Translations under genes and position numbers: made by a program
Part shown: positions 1 through 8,197 of the stretch, piece after piece
How the letters are laid out: every line of letters begins with the position of its first letter
How positions within the stretch are numbered: position 1 is the stretch's first letter
From: Treponema sp.
GTDB taxonomy: Bacteria > Spirochaetota > Spirochaetia > Treponematales > Treponemataceae
DNA: 64,000 nt
NCBI GenBank assembly: GCA_017934745.1
Contig: JAGBIY010000010.1
Span: 1 to 64,000, forward strand
Reading direction: 5' to 3'
Notes under the pieces: model-generated
Told to the model about the DNA's origin: nothing
Database searches by the model: none
The model's input: the letters and a program-made list of their open reading frames with translations, nothing else

Positions 1-803
1 CTTCCCGTGGGGTTCTGGTAGATTTGGGCGGAATCGGTGAGCGTCACCGAGGCGTAGTAGTATTTCGTTCCGGCGGAAGAGTCGGTTCCATAAACGTCTG
101 AATAGCGGGTGTTCGCTGTGGTCGAGGGGCTGTCGGCGTACTGGGCTATTGTGACGCTCGTTCCTCCGGCAGTGGAAATCTCCTCCTCGCGGAAGAAGTC
201 AATCTGCTCAGAATCGTATGTCTCGTGGGAGACGAGGGAGCCGCTCGCATCGTAAATCGCCACGTCCATGAGGGAAATCGTGTGGTCGTCCGCGATTGTT
301 CCGTCTATCGTGAAGACCGAGCCGTACGCTGAAGCTTCGAGGTTGTCGGACTTCACCACGCCCGGGTTCGAGATGATGAAGACCGGCGCCGTGTTGTCGA
401 TGTCGAACGTGCGCGAGCTTTCGCCGGACGAGTGTCCCGCGCCGTCGTAGGCCGTTATGCTCACCTGGTACGTTCCGTCCTTGTACTTGTACCCGGTCTC
501 GGAGTCGAATTCGTTGAGTGAAACCTGCCATGTCTTGTCGGAGCTCACGGTCGCCGAGAGCGAGTCCACAGTCTCCTTCGTCTCGGTGTTCACCACCTTG
601 ACAGAGACAGACGAAACGCCCTTGTCGTCGCTCCAAGTTCCGTACAAGATGAAACTGTCGCGGATTGTGGCGTTCAACGGAGGATACGAGATGGCCAATG
701 CAGGAGCCTGGGTGTCAACGACCTCGCCAAGACCTACATCGCAACCGACCATCGCAAAGACAGAAGCCAACGCAGCGAAAAAGCCCAAAACTTGTCTCTT
801 CAT
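1..803 (-). CDS. Ig-like repeat lipoprotein, 5' part only
   Basis: The reading frame starts at ATG 803 on the minus strand after an AAGGGG ribosome site and stays open to the window edge (267 codons seen), so the 3' end is missing. The first residues are a short basic stretch, a hydrophobic run (LGFFAALASVFAMVGC) and a cysteine at residue 21, which is a lipoprotein signal with a relaxed spirochaetal lipobox. After it come two repeats of a bacterial Ig-like pattern: 'APALAISYP', 'FILYGTWSDDKGVSSVSV', then 'DNTAPVFIISNPG', 'FTIDGTIADDHTISLMDV'. Such modules are typical of surface-exposed adhesin-like lipoproteins. An outer surface location is inferred from the family. The function is unknown. 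Confidence 0.8.
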   Translation of the reverse strand, partial: MKRQVLGFFAALASVFAMVGCDVGLGEVVDTQAPALAISYPPLNATIRDSFILYGTWSDDKGVSSVSVKVVNTETKETVDSLSATVSSDKTWQVSLNEFDSETGYKYKDGTYQVSITAYDGAGHSSGESSRTFDIDNTAPVFIISNPGVVKSDNLEASAYGSVFTIDGTIADDHTISLMDVAIYDASGSLVSHETYDSEQIDFFREEEISTAGGTSVTIAQYADSPSTTANTRYSDVYGTDSSAGTKYYYASVTLTDSAQIYQNPTG

Positions 804-900
804 ATCAGAACCCCTTGAAAAAACGACTTGCGCCAAAAAACAGACTATTTTAAAACATGTAAGACATACAGTCCCACACATTAGAGATTTTAGAGTTTTT

Positions 901-932
901 AGAGTTTTTTTTCCACAATTTTACAAAACTCT
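901..932. other. AT-rich inverted repeat in the 804-1044 gap
   Basis: AGAGTTTT (901-908) is mirrored by AAAACTCT (925-932) around a 16-base loop, preceded by two more copies of the 'TTAGAG' motif. It lies upstream of the lipoprotein gene and downstream of the GNAT gene, so it could be a weak terminator for the latter or just an AT-rich spacer. Nothing else is evident in this gap except the repeat at 980. Confidence 0.35.
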
Positions 933-979
933 AACAACTTTTTATTCGGCAGAAATCAAGATATAGGACACAAAAAAAA

Positions 980-1013
980 CGTCCGGGCCACCACGGAAAT
1001 GCGGCGCGCAGGC
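980..1013. repeat. Flank repeat, copy 1 (downstream of GNAT gene)
   Basis: About 34 bases with the core CCACCACGGAAATGCGG lie just downstream of the GNAT stop codon. A near copy (about 30 of 34 positions by eye) lies at 1867-1901, at the same place relative to the decayed GNAT fragment. The pair marks a tandem duplication of the module including its 3' flank. Confidence 0.6.
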
Positions 1014-1044
1014 GGGGAAAAGTCGCTAAGGAAAAGCAGGCAGA

Positions 1045-1614
1045 TTACAGCAATTGATACATGAATATGCAGCCTTCATCGTATTTTGGCTTTACGTGCT
1101 GATGAACAAACTGTTCTTCATCAATTTCCAATCTTTCAAATCCAAGAGATTTATAATATTCAATCAAATGCTCTTCTGGCAAAGCATAGATATAAAGAGC
1201 CTGAATCCCGATTACCGTTCTTGCGGAATCTACAATCGGCAAAATGAAATCGGTAAAGACTGTTCTTCCGATTTTTTCCATATGCGGAAATTTCTTTTGG
1301 AATGCGGAGTTCACAGCAAAATTTGAAAGTTCAACGGCTGAAATCGTGTGAAAATAATCCTCCGTTGCGCTTACGGTGAACAATCCAGACCTCAGCGAGA
1401 AATACGCCGCGATTTCGTCGGTCATTTTCGATTTTACGATGTAAGTTCTTGCAGAACCGACCCCCTCCTCGCTTGAAGCAGAATTCTTCAAATACAACTC
1501 AAGACCTTTTCCAGTCGGCTGGCTCACGAAAAAGTCCTGAATCGCAGCGAGATTCGACTCGGAGTCAAAGAGATGCTGGCAATAAAAGTTCTCGTCAGTT
1601 ATTACCGGTGTCAT
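1045..1614 (-). CDS. GNAT-fold acetyltransferase-like protein, possible toxin
   Basis: This 189-residue protein has the late GNAT strands: 'IAAYFSLRSG', 'AVELSNFAVN', and the C-terminal 'IYALPEEHLIEYYKSLGFERLE', which is the usual 'xxA..FYxxxGF' end of GNAT enzymes. The acetyl-CoA P-loop (RxxGxG/A) is not clear; the matching segment reads 'FPHMEKIGRTVF'. It overlaps the upstream 67-aa gene by 20 bases, a sign of translational coupling, and a decayed second copy of its 3' end lies at 1949-2077. By analogy with TacT-type systems it may be a toxin that acetylates aminoacyl-tRNA or a protein, but that is inference. Alternatively it is an ordinary N-acetyltransferase. Confidence 0.65.
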   Translation of the reverse strand: MTPVITDENFYCQHLFDSESNLAAIQDFFVSQPTGKGLELYLKNSASSEEGVGSARTYIVKSKMTDEIAAYFSLRSGLFTVSATEDYFHTISAVELSNFAVNSAFQKKFPHMEKIGRTVFTDFILPIVDSARTVIGIQALYIYALPEEHLIEYYKSLGFERLEIDEEQFVHQHVKPKYDEGCIFMYQLL

Positions 1615-1798
1615 TTTTGCTTGCCGCCTCCTCAGCGTCTTCCTTCGCCCACAGCTCCTTCAATTCTAGTTGAATCTGAAGCGACTCCCGGCGGAGTTTC
1701 TCCCTGTCTGGCTTCGGAGAGTTCAATATTTTCAGCAAAACACGTTTTCCCGGACTATCCGGCCATTCCTGCCATGGTATTTCTCTTCTATATCCCAT
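1595..1798 (-). CDS. Small charged protein preceding GNAT gene, candidate antitoxin
   Basis: This 67-residue, highly charged, mostly helical protein starts with 'MGYRREIPWQEWPDSPGKR' and continues with a long E/K/L-rich helix ('LRRESLQIQLELKELWAKE'). A perfect GGAGGT ribosome site sits seven bases before the ATG, and an AT-rich TATTATATAA stretch lies just upstream as a possible -10 region. The gene overlaps the GNAT start by 20 bases, the arrangement of an antitoxin-toxin pair. I do not recognise the family; it is not the DUF1778 (TacA) type seen at 16.3 kb. Confidence 0.6.
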   Translation of the reverse strand: MGYRREIPWQEWPDSPGKRVLLKILNSPKPDREKLRRESLQIQLELKELWAKEDAEEAASKNDTGNN

Positions 1799-1866
1799 AG
1801 TGTTACCTCCGTTTATATAATATCATCAAATTCTTTTGCCGAGAAGATTCAACCGCGCAGACAAAA

Positions 1867-1901
1867 CCGCCCGAGCCACCACGGAATGCGGAGCGCGGGC
1901 G
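1867..1901. repeat. Flank repeat, copy 2 (downstream of GNAT pseudogene)
   Basis: Partner of the element at 980-1013, with the shared core CCACCACGGAATGCGG. It sits about 50 bases past the stop codon of the decayed GNAT fragment, matching the geometry at the intact gene. Confidence 0.6.
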
Positions 1902-1948
1902 TATGCGGCGGCAAGAGATTTGGGAGTTTCCGATGTAGACTGCGTCAC

Positions 1949-2077
1949 TTAGCCCCTTACAGCCTCTGATACATAAATTTCTGGTGGCAAACGGCTAAAG
2001 CCAAAAGTCTGATAATGCTCTAAAAGTTCATCTCCGGGGAGCACATAGATATGAATCGTCTGAATTCCAAAAGTTCA
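1949..2077 (-). pseudogene. C-terminal remnant of a second GNAT gene
   Basis: Read on the minus strand from about 2077 to the TAA at 1949-1951, the frame gives 'GIQTIHIYVLPGDELLEHY' then 'QTFGFSRL'. This lines up with 'GIQALYIYALPEEHLIEYY' and 'KSLGFERL' of the intact protein at 1045-1614. Nothing upstream of 2078 continues the homology, so only about 43 codons remain. With the repeated 3' flank this shows that the GNAT module was once tandemly duplicated and one copy decayed. Confidence 0.7.
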
Positions 2078-2095
2078 GCACCATAATTTACCGCA

Positions 2096-2123
2096 CCACA
2101 GGCATAGCCTGTGGATTTCTTTT
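2096..2123 (+). terminator. Hairpin followed by T-run upstream of murJ
   Basis: CCACAGGC (2096-2103) and GCCTGTGG (2107-2114) form a perfect 8-bp stem with a three-base loop, followed by ATTTCTTTT. It has the form of an intrinsic terminator reading toward murJ and may insulate or attenuate murJ, whose coding sequence begins 30 bases later. Confidence 0.6.
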
Positions 2124-2152
2124 CGTGACGAAAAATTCTTCTCCTTTTTTTT

Positions 2153-3811
2153 ATGCGAAAAAGCAGTTATCCTTTCAAAACCATGTCAGAACAACAGAAA
2201 ACAAAAACGAAACAGAAGTCACTTCTGGCGGCGGCGTTCTCGCTGTCGTTCTTCACGCTCCTCTCAAGGGTTCTGGGACTTGTGAGGGAGATGACGAAGG
2301 CGAAATTCCTTGGAACTTCAATCTACGCGGATGCGTTCGTCATAGCGTTCATGATTCCGAACCTGTTCAGGAGGCTTTTCGCGGAGAATTCGATATCGGT
2401 CGCGTTCATCCCCACGTTCAAGGGCTACCTGGAAGACACGAGCGAATCCGGAGTAAAAAGCACGAGGGAATTCGTCTCGGCGACGCTCACGCTCGTCACT
2501 TTCCTCACGTCAATCGTGGTGGTGGTCGGCATAATCTGCACTCCCCTTCTCATCCCGCTCTTCTACGACGGAAACAACCCGGAGACGATAACGGAGACTA
2601 CGATACTGACAAGAATCATGTTCCCCTATCTTCTCGTCATATCGATAGCGGCATTCTTCCAGGGAATCCTCAACGGAGTGAAGATTTTCTCGCCGTCGGG
2701 TTTCACGCCCGTCCTGTTCAACGCGATTGTCATAGCGGCGACATACATCCTCTCCCCATTCACGGAGAACCCGGCGCGCGCCATGTCCGTGGGAGTAATG
2801 GCGGGAGGATGCGCGCAGGCTCTCTTCCAGCTTCCGTTCGTCGTGAGGGCGAAGTGGTGGTGCGGATTCTCGTCGATAAAGAAGGCGTTCACGAATCCGG
2901 GGACGAGGAAGGTGCTCCGGCTCATCGCGCCGACAATCCTCGGAATGGCGTGCTACCAGTTGAACGATGTCGTGTCGACCGCGCTCGCGGGGAACGCCGG
3001 AGAGGGAATCGTCTCGTCGCTCCAGTATTCGCTCCGCCTTCAGGAATTGATTCTGGGCATATTCGCGGTTTCGATAGGCTCCGTGATTCTCCCCGACTTG
3101 AGCGGACTTGCAAAAAGGGAGGAATGGACCGAATTCAGCGCAATGCTTTCCCAGGCGGTGAAAATCATCGCGCTCATCTCGATTCCAACGACTTTCTTCT
3201 CCCTCATCACGGGAAAGGAAATCATCTCGCTCGTCTACAAATCCCGGAGTTTCGACGACAGCTCGGTCGTCCTGACGCTCACGGCGTTCCAGTTCCACAT
3301 CGCGGGCCTCTTCTTCATCGCGCTCAACAGAATCGTAGCTCCGGCGTTCTACGCGCAAGGCGACACGAAATCGCCCACAATCGCGGGAATAATCGGCTTC
3401 GCGGTGAACATCGCGCTCGCGTTCGTCATGGTCAGCACGCTGTCGGGGAAGGAGGCTGGAGGTGGAATCGCGCTCGCCCTTTCCGCGGCGAGCTTCGTCA
3501 ATTCCGTCGCGTTGTTCGCTTTCCTCAAAAAAAAGGGGAACCTCGACTTCAAGGCGATAGCGGCGGGGACAGTCGCGTATTCGGCAAAGCTCGTCGTCCT
3601 GTCGCTGGCAGCTTCCGTCCCGACGTACTTCCTGCACGGCTTCGCCACGAAATTGTTCGACGGAAGCGCGGCGGGAGGCTCAAGGCTCGTCTCGTTCGGA
3701 ATTCCCCTGGCGATGTCGGCGGTCTGCTACGGAGCGGTAGGAATCGCGCTACTCTTCGTCACGAAGGACGAAATCTTGAAGGCGCTGTTGAAGAAAATCA
3801 GAAGACAATAA
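2153..3811 (+). CDS. murJ: Lipid II flippase MurJ (MviN family)
   Basis: This 552-residue multi-pass membrane protein has the family signature near the N-terminus ('TLLSRVLGLVREMTKAKFLG', about residues 36-56) followed by 'DAFVIAFMIPNLFRRLFAE', 'ISVAFIPTF' and about 14 hydrophobic segments. MurJ flips lipid II across the inner membrane for peptidoglycan synthesis (MOP superfamily). The length is normal. The start is uncertain: ATG 2153 and ATG 2183 both lack a good ribosome site, and homology begins just after the second. The M24 peptidase gene follows after 23 bases, so the two may be co-transcribed. Confidence 0.93.
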   Translation: MRKSSYPFKTMSEQQKTKTKQKSLLAAAFSLSFFTLLSRVLGLVREMTKAKFLGTSIYADAFVIAFMIPNLFRRLFAENSISVAFIPTFKGYLEDTSESGVKSTREFVSATLTLVTFLTSIVVVVGIICTPLLIPLFYDGNNPETITETTILTRIMFPYLLVISIAAFFQGILNGVKIFSPSGFTPVLFNAIVIAATYILSPFTENPARAMSVGVMAGGCAQALFQLPFVVRAKWWCGFSSIKKAFTNPGTRKVLRLIAPTILGMACYQLNDVVSTALAGNAGEGIVSSLQYSLRLQELILGIFAVSIGSVILPDLSGLAKREEWTEFSAMLSQAVKIIALISIPTTFFSLITGKEIISLVYKSRSFDDSSVVLTLTAFQFHIAGLFFIALNRIVAPAFYAQGDTKSPTIAGIIGFAVNIALAFVMVSTLSGKEAGGGIALALSAASFVNSVALFAFLKKKGNLDFKAIAAGTVAYSAKLVVLSLAASVPTYFLHGFATKLFDGSAAGGSRLVSFGIPLAMSAVCYGAVGIALLFVTKDEILKALLKKIRRQ

Positions 3812-3834
3812 AAATGTTTTTAAGGAGAAAGATA

Positions 3835-4992
3835 ATGAAAAAATATTCAAAGGAAGAGCTCGAAAACATCTATCTCGACAGGAAAATGAAGCTCGTCGAC
3901 TACATGACGAACAACAAAATCGATGCGGCGGTCTTCGAGGACACGGAAGAGAGGCGGAATCCGGCCGTCAGGTACTTCACCGGGCATCCGAGCGACGCGC
4001 TCTACATCATCGCCGTAGTCGACGGGAAGGCCACGGATTTTCTGGTTCCGTGGGACGAGAATCTCGCGAATGAAAAATCCGTTGGCGTGCAGATTCTCCC
4101 GTACAACAAATACGAGCGGAAGAACACCACGGCAGTGTCAAAAATCCTCAAGTCGCTCAAAATAAAGGGCAACAAGAAAGTGGAGATTCCGCCAGAGACC
4201 CCCTACCCTCTTTTCCTGAAATATGTGGACGCGCTTTCGGCAATCGGCTGGGACGTCCTCTGCCGCGACAAGTCGATACACGATTTCGTCGTGGAGATGC
4301 GGGCGACAAAGGACGAATACGAAATCGAATGCACAAAGGAGGCCGCGAGGGTCGGAGACCACATCATAAGCGAAATCGAAAGGGGAATACGGGAGAACTG
4401 GCTCCACAAGGAGATGGACGTGGCGCTGCTCATCGAAAGCGAACTCAGGAAGTGCGGATGCGAGAGGACAGGATTCGACACGCTCGCGGCAGGACCGGCG
4501 CGCTCGTGGGCGATACACGCGTTCCCAGGCTACACAGACGCTCCGTGGCCGGCCGATGGTCTTTCGATACTCGACTTCGGAGTGGTCTACGAGGGATATA
4601 CGAGCGACACCACGCTGACGGTCGCGAAGAACCTGAACGAAAAACAAGCGGAGCTTGTCGAACTAGTTGAGCAGGCGGCGAAGGAGTCGCTTCCGCTCTA
4701 CAAGCCGGGGTCGAAGATAAAACTGGCTGGAGAAAAAGCCGACGAGGTGTTCGCCAAAGCCAAGCGCGTCATGCCGCACACCCTCGGACACGGAATCGGG
4801 CTTGAAATCCACGAATTCCCGCGCGTCAGCTCGAAGCAGGACGAAAAAGCCGTCTTCAAGCCGGGCATGATTGTCACTCTGGAGCCGGGACTCTACGACC
4901 CCAAGCTCGGAGGCGTGAGGCTTGAGAACGACGTCCTCATAACGAAGGACGGCAACGAAGTCATCACGCACTCCAAGATAATCAGGATTTGA
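3835..4992 (+). CDS. Xaa-Pro aminopeptidase/dipeptidase, M24 family
   Basis: The 385-residue protein starts at ATG 3835 behind AAGGAG; the same frame is open further upstream but only as a shadow of murJ. It has an N-terminal creatinase-like domain (about 1-160) and a C-terminal pita-bread peptidase domain with the metal-ligand motifs in order: 'ILDFGVVYEGYTSDTT', 'HTLGHGIGLEIHE' and 'VTLEPGLYD'. Two metal ions bound by D, D, H, E, E hydrolyse Xaa-Pro peptides in the cytosol. The 3' end overlaps the convergent TPR gene by 11 bases. Confidence 0.9.
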   Translation: MKKYSKEELENIYLDRKMKLVDYMTNNKIDAAVFEDTEERRNPAVRYFTGHPSDALYIIAVVDGKATDFLVPWDENLANEKSVGVQILPYNKYERKNTTAVSKILKSLKIKGNKKVEIPPETPYPLFLKYVDALSAIGWDVLCRDKSIHDFVVEMRATKDEYEIECTKEAARVGDHIISEIERGIRENWLHKEMDVALLIESELRKCGCERTGFDTLAAGPARSWAIHAFPGYTDAPWPADGLSILDFGVVYEGYTSDTTLTVAKNLNEKQAELVELVEQAAKESLPLYKPGSKIKLAGEKADEVFAKAKRVMPHTLGHGIGLEIHEFPRVSSKQDEKAVFKPGMIVTLEPGLYDPKLGGVRLENDVLITKDGNEVITHSKIIRI

Positions 4993-7900
4993 TTTTTTCG
5001 AGAAGGCCGAGTATCTCCGAGTCCAACGCGTCGCGGAGATAGTCGTCCTCAAGGTTCTCGCAGAGCTGCCTGAGGCTTTTCATCACAGAGCCGACAAGCG
5101 AGACGATGTTCTCGTCGTCCGCCATGTTGAGCGCGATATCCGATGTTATCTCGTCCGTAGGTGTCGAGTGGGGGACGACACCGGACGCGATGAGGGCGGA
5201 AATCGTCGCGAACAACCCCGGCTTTCCCGACAGCTTCGCTATGATGTAGTCGAGCATGAGCCTGTTGCGGCTCGTCATGAACTGCTTTTTCTTGGCCGGC
5301 GGCAGATATTCGAGCATCTCACGGAGTTTTTTGAACATGTTGAGCGAGGTGCTGAATTCCTCGGCGACATCCTTGTTCGCGATAGCGGCGACGATTGAGG
5401 GAAGAGTCTCCACAGCTTTGCTGAGCATCAACTCCGCCTCCGAAGGCCCGCTCTCGGCAGGGGCGGCTTCTTTCATCTCCTCCTGCGGTTCATCGGCCTG
5501 GGCTTCCTCATCTTGGCTCTTCTGCTCTTCCGCGTACAACTCAGGATCTGGCGCGACCACGAAATTGTCTATCGTCTCCGAAATCTTCGAGTTCAAGTCG
5601 TCTCCAATTTTCTCTTTTATCTTGTCCTCGATTCTCGAATCAAGCCTCTCGGCGAATTTCTTCTCAAGCAAATCCTCGATTTTGTCGTCGATTTTAGAGA
5701 GCTTGTCCTTGATTTTGCTGTCCACTCCATCGAGCTTGTCGTCGATTCTGTCGTCGATTTTATCGTCGAGCTTCCTTTCCGCGTTCTTGATTTTGTACTC
5801 CGCGCTCTGGGCATAGTCGTTCGCGAACTGAGCGGCCTTCCATGCCTGGTTCGCGGTGAAAGCGGCGTTGTCGGCTGAATTCGCCACCCGCTGAATCTGG
5901 CGTTCGAGGGAAAGATAGTCATCGTCGGAAATCGGCCTGGGCTGATGGCGCGAGTCGTACTGCCTCTGGGGTTCCTGCCTTTCAGGAGAACTTGACTCGC
6001 TCATGTAGACGGGCTTGTCGTCGAACGAGGAATTTCCAATCTCCTCGTCCTTGAACAGGTCTGGGCTTCTCGCTCCGTGGAATTCGTTGTGGTTGTTCCT
6101 TGGAGAAGAGACGTTCTCGGCCTCGAATCCGTAGTCGTCAGGCTCGCTCGCCGCCTCTATCTCCGCGAGATTCATCTTGCGCTCGTCAGAGCCGAAAGAG
6201 GCATCATCGTCCTCGTCCACAGGAGCGTCTATGCTTATCAAATCGTCGTCAGGGTTCTTGGAGTCGATTTCGGGGTCGCCCGACATTATCTCGTCTATCG
6301 AAACGAGGTCGTCCGTGTCCCCGCTCAAATCCTCGGAACCGAACTGGTCGAAGTCGAAAGAGTCCGAATCAAAAGGAACGGACGACGCGGGACTTCTCCT
6401 AGGCTCTGCCTCGGCCGCGCCTGCAGTCCTTGGATTCGCGGCGGAAGCGGACGAAGGCTGAGGCTCGGCAGGGACTGCATCCTCTTCGTCGGACGGCTCC
6501 CTTGGAATCACCTGGTCCACGGAATCGTGCTCGGTGTCTATGAGGTTCTCCAAAGCCCTGTTCGGATCGTACTCGATTGAGTCGTCGTCCTCTGCTTCGG
6601 CATCGAAATCGATTGGGGCCTCCGCGTCGGCGTTCTCGTTCACGAGGGTCTTTCCGTCGCCCATCGCGGAATCGAAAGGAGACATCTCATCGCCGTCGTT
6701 CGCGAGCGATATCTCCGTGTCGAACCCGTTGTCGTCGTCGAATGTGGCGTTCATGTCCATGTCCGCATCGGCCATCTCCTCGTCGGAGCCGTGCCTGTTC
6801 TTCTCCTCGATTTTCTCCGCGGCCTTTTTTATCGCGGAGTTGAAGGTGTCGATTTTTCCGGCCTTTCCAAGCAGGTTCAACGCCTCCACGTTCTTTCCCT
6901 GGAACTCGTAGAGTTTCGCCAGTTGGAGAAGCGCGTCGCTGTCCTTCGAGTTCTCGTGGACGGCGACTTTCAAGTAGTCCTCCGCGTTCTTCTGGTCGCC
7001 GACCTGGAAGTACCTGCGCCCCCAATCGCGGTAGACATCGGTGTATTCAGGCTTTATGCGCTCGATTTTGTCGAAGCACGCCTCGATTTTGTCGTCGTCG
7101 CCGTGCACGATATAGTATTGGCCGAGGAGGTTCACAGTCTCCACGTCGTTCTGGTCGAGCTTCCAAAGGTGGGAAATCTTCTCGTAAGCCGCGGGGAGGT
7201 AATTGGCGGAAAGGAGGATGTTCGCGGACTGCTTGAGTATGGAAATGTCGTCCGGGCTGAGCTTGTTCGCCTTCAGGATTGTCTCGGCCGCCTCCGAATG
7301 TTTTCCCTGCTTGTCCTGCGAATAGGCGAGTCCGGTGAGTGCCGGGGAATACTTGTCGTCGCGCGAGAGAGCCTTCTTGAATTCCTGCTCCGCGGTCTCG
7401 TAAACGCTCTTTCTGTTGAAGACTTTTCCCATGGCGGTGTGCATCTTCACGTCGTCCGGGTTTATCTTGAGCGCGCGGGAAACAACGTCGTCCGCCTCCT
7501 GCACCTGGTCGTCCTTCAAAAGCAAATCGGCGTAAGCGTCTATGGCCTCCGTCCAGCCCGGTTTTGAGCGGAGCGCGCCCTCGTAATACGCGAGGGCCTT
7601 CTTCCTCTCGCCCACGGCCTCCATGCTCTTGGCGATGTTGAGCTGCAGGACAGGATGGTTCGGATCGAGTTTGAGCCCGTGGAGGTAGGTCGCAATCGCC
7701 TTCTCGTGGTCGTTCTGCAAAGCGTATATCGCTCCGAGATGGTTGAACGCCAGAACGTCCCTGGGGTTCTGGTCTACGACACTCTGGAAGCACTCGATTG
7801 CGGAAGAGTATTTTCCCATCTGGCGGTATGTGAAGCCGAGGCTGTACGAGATTTGTATTCCCTTCTCGCCCGTGTCTATCGCCCGCTCCAACGCGAAAAT

Positions 7901-8173
7901 TGAATCATCGTAGTTCTCAAGCCTTCTGTAGATGCCGCCAAGCGCGAGGAGGACATCCACGTTTCCCGGCTGCTCCTTGTCTATCTCCTCGAAACAGGAA
8001 AGAGCAAGCTCGTCCTCTCCGCTTTTCACATAAAGGTTTCCGAGCTGAATTTTCAAGTCGACATTTTTCGGGTCGTCGCGAATCAAATTCTTGTAGATTC
8101 GTGTCGCAGTCTCGTAATCATGCGCGATGAGGGCTGTCTTTGCCCGCTTTAGTTGCATTTCATTGTCTGACAT
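4982..8173 (-). CDS. Large TPR protein with acidic linker and coiled coil
   Basis: This 1063-residue protein has three regions. Residues 1 to about 450 are at least twelve tetratricopeptide repeats ('AIECFQSVVDQNPRDVLAFN', 'AIATYLHGLKLDPNHPVLQ'). Residues about 455-760 are a very acidic, low-complexity linker rich in D, E and S. Residues about 770-890 are a coiled coil of repeated 'SKIDDKI/DDKIDDRIDDKL' units, followed by a helical C-terminal domain. It starts at ATG 8173 with AGGAAG upstream, and no signal peptide is seen. It lies 24 bases after the LamG/FnIII gene and is probably co-transcribed with it. TPRs bind proteins, so a scaffold role is likely. Treponemes carry related TPR proteins; the precise role is unknown. 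Confidence 0.8.
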   Translation of the reverse strand: MSDNEMQLKRAKTALIAHDYETATRIYKNLIRDDPKNVDLKIQLGNLYVKSGEDELALSCFEEIDKEQPGNVDVLLALGGIYRRLENYDDSIFALERAIDTGEKGIQISYSLGFTYRQMGKYSSAIECFQSVVDQNPRDVLAFNHLGAIYALQNDHEKAIATYLHGLKLDPNHPVLQLNIAKSMEAVGERKKALAYYEGALRSKPGWTEAIDAYADLLLKDDQVQEADDVVSRALKINPDDVKMHTAMGKVFNRKSVYETAEQEFKKALSRDDKYSPALTGLAYSQDKQGKHSEAAETILKANKLSPDDISILKQSANILLSANYLPAAYEKISHLWKLDQNDVETVNLLGQYYIVHGDDDKIEACFDKIERIKPEYTDVYRDWGRRYFQVGDQKNAEDYLKVAVHENSKDSDALLQLAKLYEFQGKNVEALNLLGKAGKIDTFNSAIKKAAEKIEEKNRHGSDEEMADADMDMNATFDDDNGFDTEISLANDGDEMSPFDSAMGDGKTLVNENADAEAPIDFDAEAEDDDSIEYDPNRALENLIDTEHDSVDQVIPREPSDEEDAVPAEPQPSSASAANPRTAGAAEAEPRRSPASSVPFDSDSFDFDQFGSEDLSGDTDDLVSIDEIMSGDPEIDSKNPDDDLISIDAPVDEDDDASFGSDERKMNLAEIEAASEPDDYGFEAENVSSPRNNHNEFHGARSPDLFKDEEIGNSSFDDKPVYMSESSSPERQEPQRQYDSRHQPRPISDDDYLSLERQIQRVANSADNAAFTANQAWKAAQFANDYAQSAEYKIKNAERKLDDKIDDRIDDKLDGVDSKIKDKLSKIDDKIEDLLEKKFAERLDSRIEDKIKEKIGDDLNSKISETIDNFVVAPDPELYAEEQKSQDEEAQADEPQEEMKEAAPAESGPSEAELMLSKAVETLPSIVAAIANKDVAEEFSTSLNMFKKLREMLEYLPPAKKKQFMTSRNRLMLDYIIAKLSGKPGLFATISALIASGVVPHSTPTDEITSDIALNMADDENIVSLVGSVMKSLRQLCENLEDDYLRDALDSEILGLLEKIKS

Positions 8174-8197
8174 AGCTTGCTTCCTGATTATAAATTC

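Noticed and set aside
2125..3834. Long open frame continuing upstream of the M24 peptidase start
   Set aside because: It overlaps murJ completely in another frame, is rich in R/H/G with no family signal, and the peptidase has its own AAGGAG-ATG at 3835.
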